NCBI GenBank assembly: GCA_947172415.1
Contig: OX359198.1
Location: 4,433,401 to 4,497,400 of the forward strand
Reading direction: 5' to 3'
From: Chondrosia reniformis
Lineage: Eukaryota > Porifera > Demospongiae > Chondrillida > Chondrillidae
DNA: 64,000 nt
Shown: positions 25,110 to 37,200 of the stretch, piece by piece
Layout of the letters: each line of letters starts with the position of its first letter
How positions within the stretch are numbered: the first letter of the stretch is position 1
The notes under the pieces: model-generated
What the model was told of the DNA's origin: nothing
The model's database searches: none
Seen by the model: the letters and a program-made list of their open reading frames with translations, nothing else
Translations under genes and position numbers: made by a program

Positions 25110-26125
25110 GTATATACAGTACAAGTTACAATATACTATAAGGTAATCTAATCTAATATAATATAAATAATTCATATGGCTCCAAGAAAGGAACTAGTAA
25201 CAGAATGAGCATAGTATCATAAAGATTAGGGTATAAAACTCATTTGAAATTAAGGGATTTTTTATTTAGGTCTCCGTTTGGTAGTAAACGGAGGACAAAG
25301 TCTGCAGTATATTAAATGCCATTAGACTGTAGAAAACCTATAGAAAATTTATATTGAAACCAAGTGTTATATTGGTATATTGATTGGTCAGATCACTGTG
25401 AAACCGACATATATCATGGTACATGTGTATGACAAACGTCTGGCAAAGTTTTGCTTAATTAAAGTTGCAAGATATAATGAAGAATGAAAACCTATACAAT
25501 TGTGCAACCTGGTGATGTATTGTGACGTTTTCTCATGCGTCACACCTTTGTATGTCGCTCCGTACACACATTTAGTGAAAATGTGTGACGTTGTGAAAAC
25601 GTAACTGCCTTGTTGCTAAAGAAGATCCTCCTTTGTGAACGGCTATATATGACAAGTCGACACTCTCCTACAAGAAGGAGCTACCGAATAAGCGAGTTGT
25701 AGCGAAGGGACATCATATGGTATACGTATATAAAGGCCTTGGCCTTTTATTATGTCCTTGTGTACAAGTTACAAAATGGTCTCTAACCCTGTTGATTATG
25801 CGAATGCATGCAACCAACCGTCAGTATTCTTAGCTCCCTCACAAGGCAAATCAAATCTGCTGTGGCTATTAGCTAAGACCCCTTTAAGACTGGAACTTTT
25901 GCTGATATATGGCATGCAGATACATCATCTTCAGTCTATACTAAGGTGTGAAAAGGTAATTGGTAGGCCAAGTGTTCTACCTTGGATGATCTGTATCAAC
26001 TTCTACTCTCTATGCAGTAGTTGAGGATTTCAAAGCCTGCAACAGTGTGACTAAAGTCTTGTACTGTTTAAAATACTGATTATCCTATGGGTCACTGGGA
26101 TCTCTTTAAATTTGTAACTTGCACT
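25110..26125 (+). repeat. Family B element with internal segment E
   Basis: Begins with the terminus ACAGTACAAGTTACAATATA and ends near 26125 with AATTTGTAACTTGCACTGCA, its inverted counterpart, so the roughly 1-kb unit may have terminal inverted repeats. The left part matches 19984-20640 inverted. The right part (about 25735-26110) recurs at 59065-59460, for example TTGGATGATCTGTATCAAC. Confidence 0.65.
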
Positions 26126-26238
26126 GCATGTGTAGCTAGTACTTAATTTTAATTTAATTTTAATATTATATACTAGTCACTTGGACCTCTTAAATTTGTA
26201 ACTTGTACTGTGTAGTACTTGATTTTATATATATACTA

Positions 26239-26753
26239 GGCGTGAACGCAGTTCAGACCTTCGCTGCCATCCATTTTGAAATGTAAGATGATATATCGTT
26301 AAATTAAAAATATGGAAGTCAATATGGCTGTTCGTTTTGAGTGTCCTGAAGAGAAATTAGTAGTCACCGCTTTTCCTGTAAGTGAATCGAAAAATGTTTT
26401 CCGCAGGAAAGTTTAGGGTAGTTCTTGTTGTAATTTTGAGACGATGGACGTTATCCTAAGGTCCAACCTCGATCTCGGGGCGCTTGACCAAGGAAAATAT
26501 TCAAGCCACTTTTATGCATCGAGTAAGTTGTCTACATTGAAATGTCAACCGTCGTTTGATGCCTCACTGTTGGCCCTTTAGGATGTAGGGTAAAAATTAA
26601 TGGTCTTCTAGCTCGTTTGTAACTTTAGCTACACTTGACACAAAATTTAGATATGGGCCTAAATAAACGGGAAAAATTTCTTTGCCACACCTTTAAGCGT
26701 GGGCAACCTCGATCCGACTCCCCTACAGAAACAATTAACCTCGGTAATAATAT
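26239..26753. repeat. Duplicated 0.5-kb block, copy 2
   Basis: Direct duplicate of 20731-21265 with a few percent differences. A small frame starting at the ATG near 26443 (MDVILRSNLDLGALDQGKYS) is open up to a GTAAGT donor-like site here, whereas copy 1 has a stop in it. Confidence 0.75.
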
Positions 26754-26929
26754 AATTTCAGAAGTAGGACCATGCACCTCAAAATTACTGAGACCAAAAA
26801 TCCGATCCAAATTAAAGGTGCTCTCATTAGTGAGGTTCCACTGTGATTGTATAAAGGTTCATTGCTACGTTGTTTGTATGAGAGATAGGTTATTGAGCTA
26901 TCTGTATATAGCAACATGAAACAATTAAC

Positions 26930-26974
26930 TTATTTCAGCACATTTCGGTCAGTAGACCTTCATCAGCTGAATAA
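26930..26974 (-). ncRNA. Degenerate hammerhead-ribozyme-like motif
   Basis: On the minus strand: CTGATGA, a stem II GGTC/GACC, then GAAA, closed by an outer stem TTATTCAG/CTGAAATAA. The base at the cleavage position appears to be G, which a hammerhead does not accept, so it is probably inactive. It is flanked by inverted arms (TTATTGAGCTA at about 26890 and TAGCTCAATAA near 27042), like the intact copy at 38.1 kb. Confidence 0.45.
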
Positions 26975-27153
26975 TACAATTTGAGTTACAGAACTAATCA
27001 AGAGAACTGACAGGTGGAGAAAACTGTGTATACGTAAAGCTAGCTCAATAACTTATCTACCAGGTTCCACTGAATTTAAATTTATATGACTATTGTCTCT
27101 AGAATGTACATAAAACCTCTATGCTTCCTTCTTACGCTTTAAGTTTATATATA

Positions 27154-28145
27154 CAGTGGAGCACGGATATAACGAACTTCAAATTGCAGTAAATTTATTT
27201 CGTTATAACCGAATTTTGCGATAAAAAAGATACGTTTTCAGGCACGCATCGTATCCATACTCGTCACGGTAAATTATAGATGGAATGTCTATAGAGAGAG
27301 CGGAGAGAACATGTGAGGAGTGTGATTTGGGGAAGGTGGAAGATGTGCAATATTGGCTGCTGGAGTGCGAGAGATGGAAGGATGAGCGAGTGGACCTTTT
27401 TCAGTCGTTGTCACGGGTAGCACTGGGGTTTGATTTGATGACTGATGATGATAAACTATTTGCCATTCTGGATCAAGGATGCAAGCATCACTCAATCCTT
27501 AAGATTATTTTGAAGATGTGGACTGCTAGATTTAGTTAACCTTTTTGATTGATGACTTAATGTTTTGTTGAACTGATTTATTTGTCATGATGTATTGGTG
27601 TGTGCCTCATAGGACAGTTTGTCCTAGTGCTATGCATGTGGCACGTTAAATAATAATAATAATAATAATAATAATATAGCTCTAAGTCGTTTGTTCCTTT
27701 TTGGAGGACATTGACATCGAAATAAATTATAAACCATCGTGTGATTTCGTATATGTACAATTTTCAAGTTATAGAATGTCATGCAGGACTGTAACTAAAG
27801 AAGTTCGTTAGTGTAATTTGTACTTTGCAATTTTCAAGCTCCTTCGCATCTTGCTTGATTTCCTTTTCTATGGCTACATAATGTGGTAAGCTGGTAGCTC
27901 TTTCTGAAAAGGAAAAATTCCTACCCGCTATGCGTATACACTTCATTCACAACAACTTAACACATCCAGGATCAAAACACCAGACCAGGAAAGCTTCGTT
28001 ATAAATGAATTTTTCCAAGATTCGCCCCTAAAAGTTTGTTATATATAAACTGAAGGTTTTATTTTGTTTAAAACCGTTTTTTCAAAACGTTTCGTTACAA
28101 CCCAAATTTCATTAAATCCGTGTTCGTTATAAATGTGTTCCAATG
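27154..28145. mobile_element. pogo/Tigger-type MITE with a LINE fragment inserted
   Basis: The left end CAGTGGAGCACGGATATAAC and right end GTTATAAATGTGTTCCAATG form imperfect terminal inverted repeats, with TA on both outer sides as expected for Tc1/pogo transposons. A LINE 3' end lies inside at about 27285-27680. Confidence 0.6.
27285..27680 (+). mobile_element. 3' end of a non-LTR (LINE) retrotransposon
   Basis: The last part of a polymerase reading frame with a zinc-knuckle-like CEEC..VEDVQYWLLEC pattern, common at the C-terminus of LINE proteins, ends at 27539. A short 3' UTR and a (TAA)n tail at about 27647-27677 follow. The 5' part is missing, as in target-primed insertions. Confidence 0.7.
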
Positions 28146-28165
28146 TATAAGGTATATATATAGGC

Positions 28166-28638
28166 CAGGGTAATTTCGGAAACACTTCAGGTATATTGTG
28201 TATGGTATGACAGCAAGTTCAACAAATTTCCTAAAACTCGTACAATAGGTGGACCAACCTGTCCTCTCAAGACGCGCAACTTTTCAAGCCAGCAGCAATA
28301 TCGCCGACGAAGAGCGCTACATTTTATAAACTACGCCGTAAAACATCACTTTCCGGTTAATTTCGGAAACCAATTACAAATAGAGGTAAAAAACAATGTC
28401 GGATCACTCTGGAAAGTTCAAAAAAAGTAATATTTACAAGTCTGTTTGCAAAAGTTGGGTCATTAGGAGCTGCAGATAAGGCGGTACCACTCTTCACTTA
28501 CTTCAGGTAGACAATCAAACCCAACACACTGATAGTGGTACCACCTCCAACAAGCCCGAATATTAAAACAAAGTTTAACTTAATCCTGTAGTCTTCATCC
28601 TACAAGCATATATGTTGTACATTTCTGGAATTACCCTG
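28166..28638. mobile_element. Short DNA transposon (MITE), about 470 bp
   Basis: Inverted ends CAGGGTAATTTCGGAAA and TTTCTGGAATTACCCTG frame a non-coding interior. No clear target duplication. Confidence 0.55.
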
Positions 28639-28739
28639 TTTCCAGGGAAAATAAACTACAATTTAAAAATAAAACTTAACTAGAAAAATATAGGGGTACT
28701 TTAAGATCTAAAGCCAATCTTAAAGCATTGATATCATCA

Positions 28740-29379
28740 TTGAACACTGGATATTACCCCTGCCCACTCATGTCCCCAGAGGATTGCAATGAGTTAATGG
28801 GCAGAACCGAAGTTCGCTTGATGGGAACCAGGGCTACTCCAAAAGATGGTCGGGCCATAGACAGCTGTTTCGTCCTTATTAGGAGTCATCAGTATGGTGT
28901 ATGATGGAAATTTGAATGGCTAGTCTGCTCATTAGTATTCCCAAAAGCAAATGTGCTTGTGGTTTCCTTAAAGAGGTTATCATTAATGCCTGTTTTCAGA
29001 CTAGCGGACATTCAGAATGTGAAGCATTCCAAGTAGGGAGGACTTAGGTACACATATAATTTTCTGGAAATCTAATAGCCTATAATAATACTCCCTGTGA
29101 AATAGAGAATTAATAGGCCTCATAATTGTACTTACGTAGATATATGAAAAATCTAAGATATCATTTTCCTACATGCTATATGCCTATTCTGTAAAAGAGC
29201 CTATATGTCCATGCATAGTCATTGATGAATGGTTGATTCCTGGAAATATATATTATACACTACATAATATATTTGTTAAAGCCTATAGCTAGCTATATGA
29301 GTGGGTCTCAGACATGTGGGCACTATATACTGTATGCAAATATTGACAAATCACTTAGAGTACAGTGTATATATAGTAC
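28740..29379. repeat. Repeat C copy, repeat F copy and 3' flank of the KH-like gene
   Basis: About 28740-29000 is a family C copy (CCCACTCATGTCCCCAGAGG). About 28990-29150 is the second copy of repeat F, inverse to 10560-10745. The rest is AT-rich 3' flank. Confidence 0.65.
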
Positions 29380-31173
29380 TTATAATGTAGCAGAGATTTT
29401 ATTCTTTGAAAGATGTAGACAAGTCTTGACAAGTTTGTCCAGTCCACTTAGAATAGATGAAACAGTTGGTTCCTTAGCTTTCAAATCTGAATTAGCTGGT
29501 GGACGAGTGCAACCGTACCAAGAAAATACTTCTTGGGAGTGTACATCAGGGTCATAGAGAGTGGCGAAGTCAAGAAGCATTTGGCAATCATGAATCTACA
29601 AGAAGAAAAACTTAAAATTAAAGCTTTGTGTTGCACCTTTCTCTATTTACCCATTAAGTTAACATAGGCTTAATGTTTATATGGCATTCTACACCTCATC
29701 CAAAGTAACCCTACCTCCATACCTATAGTCAGCCCAGCACTTCATGTAAGACACATTATACATACATATATCTATCCAAATGAACTCTATTCTAACAGAT
29801 AATCGTCACATTCGAAACATTAATATACATTCAAAGAATCCAATCTATGTGAGCAGGTTATCACCACACTGCTCCGGAAAGGATGGCTATACAACCACCA
29901 CAAGGATCCTCTCCCCAGACCAAATGGTTATAGAAAGTCCAGGGCAATCAAACCTAGTCTAGTCTAGTCTAGTTAGTCTGTAAGGGAGAAAACAGCCTGA
30001 GGAAAAGTGGACTTCTGCGGGATTTGAACCAGCGACCTTCAGCTTTGTATGTTGATGCTCTGCCTTCTGAACTAAGAAACCCATCCAACAGAGCAGCTGC
30101 AGATCCTCCCTAAGAACCACTAATCCTCAATAAATGCTGACTAGTACTATTTATCATGACTTTCCTTTGTAATGTGACATATAAACCTGAACTGGTTGGG
30201 CCATCCTTATTAATCTTTGTATGGCATGTCAGAATAATAAACAATCATTATTATTATTATTATATATATACATATAGCCATTATGAAGTTGACAATTTGA
30301 GTAGATTAATGTATGATCATTCTTACTTATAAATTTCCTTAATACAACATTAAATAACACTGGGTTTATTAAAAGGGTCAAACTAAATGTACAAAATGTT
30401 TTTTATGTCATTGAACCAAATTTCAACTTTGTTATGTTTATAAAATTAATTCAGACGTAGTATATAATTACAGTCCGAGGAAGTGGGTTATAACTAATTT
30501 ATACCCCTTTGTCATGGCAGCAGGACAAACCTTGTATTAAAATTTTATTTAGTAGGAAAATGAACAAGGAGAACAGCGAACCAAGAAGGAAGGATTTGCC
30601 GCTTGTTAAGAACAAGGCTATTGCTATTATGGCCTTGAAATTAAAAACATTCAAGTGACATGCAACCGGAATTGGTGAACCGGATATCTAAGAACCAACA
30701 AGCATTTCAACCAATTGCCCCAAAATACTTATTACATTACAGTTAATTAAGAAATGTACTGCATAATATATCACTATAACACCTTTGCAAAAAAGGAAAC
30801 CAACCATTACTCCTCTATCCTTTCTTAACCTTAGAGGTACAGGTCCCTTCTGAGACATTGATTCATTTAACTTCATCAAGTCACTTTCTACACACTCATC
30901 TGATTCATAATATGTGAGGAGATATGAGCTCCCACGAAAGTCGTATTGGTACACCAATCTCTTTCTTCTTGCAACAAATACTGAAGCATAGTCTGCTTGT
31001 CTTGGTGTTATAAATAAAACTCCATCTTCACTATGAATATATACGTATGTAGATATATTTAGAGTGTATACTCTTATACAGCAAATGGGGAAATTAACGT
31101 GCTGTTAAAATAATGCAAACTAACCAAAATTTAGCCATTGATATTAATGCTTGTTAAAATAATGTGGTCAAAG

Positions 31174-31209
<36 letters not shown>

Positions 31210-34200
31210 TTGATATGGTTCACTTGCAATTGGCAATTGTATTATGTTGTACCATACACTAAGGTAGTATATGTTAAGTCTCTACTGTTCATTAATAAAG
31301 GGTCATCCACTGAATCACAGTCAATCTCAGCTTCGTCCATTGCCTCACAGATTATTGCCTCCACAAACATGCCATGCACCATTTCAGCCCTGGTTCTAGA
31401 TAGTCATAGGCAGAGATAATTCACCTAGTACTGAGGGGCTTCATTACAGAGAGTTTCATGTCTACTGGCTGTTTTCCATTCATTTGTTTTGACACCAAGA
31501 ATGAAACTTAGATCTAAGGTGGTCTCTCAGAGGCTTGTTCAAGGAGAGGTCCAGTGGTTGGAGTACATCAGTGCAGTTGTTTGGAATGAGTACAGAGATG
31601 ATGTTAACTCTAGCTTAAGGATTCCATTTCACTTCCAGTATGCCCCTTGAAGGTGTAAAATATCACCACAGCCATGTGTTTTTCTCCCAATTCTAGATCT
31701 TTTTGAGTAATAGATATGCAAGGAAGGATAATTTTCTTTGCAAAGCTGGTCACTGGTCTCACCAATGGCCCAATGATTGGGAGTGTGCCAGATGTCAAAC
31801 TGAGTTAATGGATGGTATCGCTCAGGCATGGCATGGTTGACTTCTCTTGGTACAGCATCTGGTAGCTCAATTTCATTGCTAGTAGAAAAAGATTCTTTTT
31901 TTTTCAAAAACTTGAATAACATAGCCATTTCTCTTGATGGCTATAGACAGAACTAGAAGTGTGTGGCTGAGGTGTCCACAAATTAGAATCTTAGTATGTT
32001 TCACTGTGAGTCACATGCAATCTTAATGAATACATGGAAAGAAATATTTTCGCAATAATGCAGAAGCCAGTTTACTCACATTTATAGAATTAATAATTAA
32101 GACAGTCACATTAATTTCCCCAATTATGGTATATAATACAAAAGTTTTATATATGCAGTAGTTAAGGCTTACTTTTCAACAATATCGGATGCTATTTTAT
32201 CCCCAATATCCCAAAACCTTTCTCTTACTGACTCATGTGAAACCACTTTTAAGTCATCTTTGGTTGAAAAGCTAAGTTTCAACCTAAAATCAAAATTTCT
32301 GCCAAAATGTGGACAAATAATAATTTAAAAGTAAATCAAGTTTTCTCAAAGTTACTACTAATAAATGTATGGCAAAGGATTACTTGTGTTTCAATATCAT
32401 ATACGTACGTATATCATCAAATTTAGCCACTAAGAAATTTGCATGTACATACACTTAAGCTCACCCCTCCAAGCACACAGCATCAATAACAATGTTTTTT
32501 TTTGTTTTAGGAATTACATCAAAAACTTCATATCTCTTTTCTGATTTTCTACATTTTATATTGACAACATCTAGTATCTCTTTGTCAGATGGATGTTCTA
32601 GTACAACGACCTGTACAGTGATTACAACATCTTGTCCCAAAAGTGGAAGTTTGGATTCATTGAGGTTCAAAATATGTACAGCAACACTGCAGTTTCAATA
32701 CAAATGCCAAAATATATATGTAAAAATTAATAATAACATACACATACGTATATACATAATTCATAATTTAAGGAATATACAGTCTTAGGAGTACTACCTA
32801 TCCACTATACAGTGCAATATTATAATTCTGAAATACATTGTGACTTCCCTCGGGGGAGGACATTCTGATCAGTAACTACATCTTTAGTAGTGTACCAATA
32901 TGTAATGTTTTAGTTTCCCCCTATATACGTATATTTGACTAAGGAAGTTGGTAGGCACTATACCTTTAGTCAAACATTAAATCCAAATGCATATACGTAT
33001 AAAATTCTTAAAAAGTATTACATAATAAAGGCATAGAGAATTAAATTAAGATATACGTAGAATGGTTAGGAAGTATTAGACAGCAATCTGTATATATTCT
33101 ATAATGTATACCACATGTATCCCTTGTAATGTACCTTTGTAATGATAATCTATACATGAGCTTTTCATAAGCATAAATGTGCTGCTGGGTTGGAGGATAT
33201 AACCATTGCAAAACTGTGCTAATAATTTGCAATAATTGCATGCAATCCTTGCTATTGCCTGGGTGTATATATGTGAAAGGTTGCTTTCAGCAGGAGATCA
33301 GCGTTCCTATATACACTACTGTTAAATCCAGGGTTGCATGACATGGATTTACATTATAGTTATATGGATTATAGAATGTAGCTGCTATACCCTAGCAATG
33401 GAATTTTTATATATATGTACGTATATATGTGCAAACACATTTATGTCTAATACAATATACACACAGGCCTACCCAGGTGAAAAATTGTGCTTTGGGTCAG
33501 GCTGAGCATCAGCAAAGATAAATTTTTCCAAATTCACACTACCATCTTTATCAAGATCCTTCACAGGATGTATCAAGGCAGAGTTGACTACTGGCAAGTC
33601 CCAAAGAACCTTTCCAAATCTATTATATATGCATATAGATAGATAGATCAAACACACAGTATTAAAAGTTATTAATTCTTTCATACTTGATCAAAAGTTT
33701 AACTTCAATTGGTGAGTGGTCTGCATATAACAAATCAGTAAATGATTCCTCTACTTTTTGTCTTATAAAATTGTAATACAACACATGAGAAAGGTCTAAA
33801 TCCGCTGAATATTTGCTGCTCTATAGAATAAAAGAAAAGGTATACATAATATTGGTAAGAGAATTAACATATTGTTAATAACAAAAACAGAGATTAAATA
33901 TCAAACTAACAGTGATTTGATTACTAGCGTCACTAATTATTAATATCAAACTGAGAGAGAGTATATAATATACAAAGTTCAAACATAGAGGTGCAAGCTA
34001 CATAATATGTATATATACTTGTACTGCATATATATATGTATGTTATTCCTTTACCCTAGTTACAAGCTGCAAGGCATGATAGACTTTTTCTGGTAGCAAT
34101 CCTAACTTTTCTGGGTTGTGTACTTTTACTAAAGTCACTTTTGCATCATTGTCAACTCCAGAGAGGAATGACAGAGTCTTTATTAATACAGCTGATATGT

Positions 34201-37200
34201 TATTAGCAATCTACGTACACAATGAAATTTAAGTTATCCTGCAACAGATGGAACTTCACTGACAATAGTATAAGACTATAAACATATATATATATATATA
34301 CAGTATCATGTTATATCTCTAAGTAGGAATGGCTGGAAAAAATGGCTGCCTAATGTATTATCAAGCAACACCTCATAAATCACCAACAAAGTGATTTTTG
34401 GTTATTTGCAGCCATTCATGCACGCTTGTCTAAATGCTAAAACATGTTTCAATGCTCTACATTCGAAAAGCAGAATAGGCCCATTTCCGAAATTCATTGA
34501 CTAGCACTAATATGCAAACTTTTGCGGGCAGGTACAAGTTATAAATCATCATGAATGTTATGTTAAGTCCGAATGTGCTCTACTTGAAGCAAGCTAATTG
34601 TGAAAATTGAAAAATGTGGTTTTCTCAGCCGACATTTTTAGATGAAAGATCATGGTTTTCGGCATATTTCTCTTGTCTGAGACGTTATTTCGAGAGTTTC
34701 ACCAAGAAAACTTTCAAAACTAATTAGAGCAAGTAATTTTAAAAAGAGATAAGTGGGAATGCAAGTAAATAAAAAAAACATTTACAAAAATGATGTTAAA
34801 AGTAGGAATGGCAGTGTCCACTAGTACATCTGCAAAAAGTATCGAAACAAGACAGTGATTATATGATAAGGCTAATCATACAGAAGTTGCATATATACTG
34901 AAATTTAAGTACTAACTTAACCATATACTTTTGCGGTTGGGCGCACCATTCCTACCTCAGCTTGGTGTGCCCAAACACAGAAGTGTATGGTTATATTACT
35001 TAAATATGCAATTTCTGTATGATTAGCCTTATCATATAATCACTGTCTTGTTTCGATTCTTTTTGCAGATGTACTAGTGGACACTGCCATTCCTACTTCT
35101 AACATCATTTTTGTAAATTTTTAACTTGATATAATACTGTCTGCAGAAATAGAAAATGGCACTCCAACCAAAATTGACTTAAGCTTTTTCCACTAAAGCA
35201 TGTATGGCCCTTAGAGAATGTGTGTACAAAGTCTGTCAGTGATCAAATTTTGATTTTTAATGAAGGAGATGTGTACGTGATCAATTAAATATACTTACAT
35301 GTACCAAATACATTTATCACATTAAAAATATATGACAGCTATTTTCTGCTATATATATTATATTTGCAGCACCCATGCACATATATATGTGCATATGTGC
35401 ATATACGTACATATACGTATAGTAAGATGTATAAAAATGCTAATTTTATATATATAAGATACAGAGTGAGAATGTTTACCTTTGAAATCATTATTTTCAT
35501 TTCTCTAGCACCAATTTCACAGTGCTTCTTTGATCTTCCAAACACCCATACCTGATTCTGCAACAAGCAAGTGTAGACTTTAATAAAATTTAAATGTGGT
35601 TGCTATAGTTGCCAATCACATATACACAGCAATTATAGACAGCATACGTAAAACCATATCTCCCTGCCTATATATTCTTTTCTTATAATACATTATCAAC
35701 AATATCTTCTCTCAATGTACATGTCATAAGCAACCCTAAATTAATCATTCCTAATATGCTTATACATTGAATCCTCGATTATCCGAACCTCGATTATCCG
35801 GATCCTCGATTATCCGGATCACAAAATTACCTTGCACGTGACACGTGGATTATGCAATTATGATACCAACGTATGCGAATGTGACACGTTTCAGTTGCGC
35901 TAATGTTTTTTGCTCGATCGAGGATGGCGGAGTCTAACTAGCGCTGCGAAGCCTAAGCAAAAGAGAACAGTTTTAAGTATTGAAGACAAAGTGGCCATCA
36001 TAAAGCAGCTAGAGAGCAGCTCTGCTAACGTTATTGACGAACGCTATGGCGTTGGAAGAAATTGTTATAGAATGTTATACAATCATTAAAGTGATCTATA
36101 TGTGTTTTGTTGGTGTGCTTGATGGTCCAAAGAAATCATTCTACTGTTCTACATATTTGATTGTATTTCACTTATCCGAACTTTTTACTTATCCGAACAA
36201 AATTTTTGTGCCATTTGACCAATGGGGTTCGGATAACCGAGGATTCACTGTACTTTATATCAATATACCATGGCATGTATATATATAGACCCTTATAAAA
36301 TTATACCAAAGCAGCTACAAAATTAAATACTGTAGATAGAGCTTTTACCACAACAGGTATATGTGATTAAATTTGTGGTATACAGTGCTGGTACAGTTTA
36401 ATTGTGTTTGTGACAAGGTTATATATGATGGTACATGGTCTAGACAACTTGTAAATATTGCAGTTAGGAGAAATTAAAGTAGTAAATAGTATTATCATAT
36501 TAAAATTCAAGAAACTGTCTGAACTTTGCTGAAATTGAATGGACGTATGTGTATACTTACAGCTGGATTATATATTTCAAATTGGCACTTTGTACTTTTA
36601 GTTAATATCGTTAAATTCATTCTTTGCCTTCCACAAAGCATTCCTTTAGGAACTTTAGGAGGAATTGGTAACATTAAAACAAAAGGAAGTTTGTTTCTCT
36701 AAAGAGCAGTATAAATAGAGTCATCATTACGTGTATATATAAGTATATATTTGGAAACAATGATTACAAAAACATACATATATAAGTGCACTCAGGCATT
36801 ATTACAAGACTATGTACATGTAGTAGTTATACCACACTTGAGTGTGGTATAATTAATATATATCACGTATGACTTGAATCAATTGTAAAGGTGATAATAA
36901 GTAAACACGATTAGGCCTACTGGTGATATAACATTTATCATTAGTTCAAGTGTGAAATATAAGGTTTGTAACACCCCAGATATCACCCGGTTGCCCTGGT
37001 AACGTGATATATATATATAGATATAACTGCTCATTAAATTTTTTAAATTTATTTATTCACATAACAAACCATTGGTCTTTCACAGACAGCCTTGATCAAC
37101 TCCAACAACTTTTCCTTTCCTTGAACAGTTTTGTCTTTGCTATCACCAGTTATTATAAAGCTGTGAGTATCCTATGAAATTGGTAAATATGTAAATAAAT

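Noticed and set aside
36034-36288. 84-residue plus-strand frame that could seem to be a gene
   Set aside because: It is in another frame of the Tigger element and runs over its right TIR.
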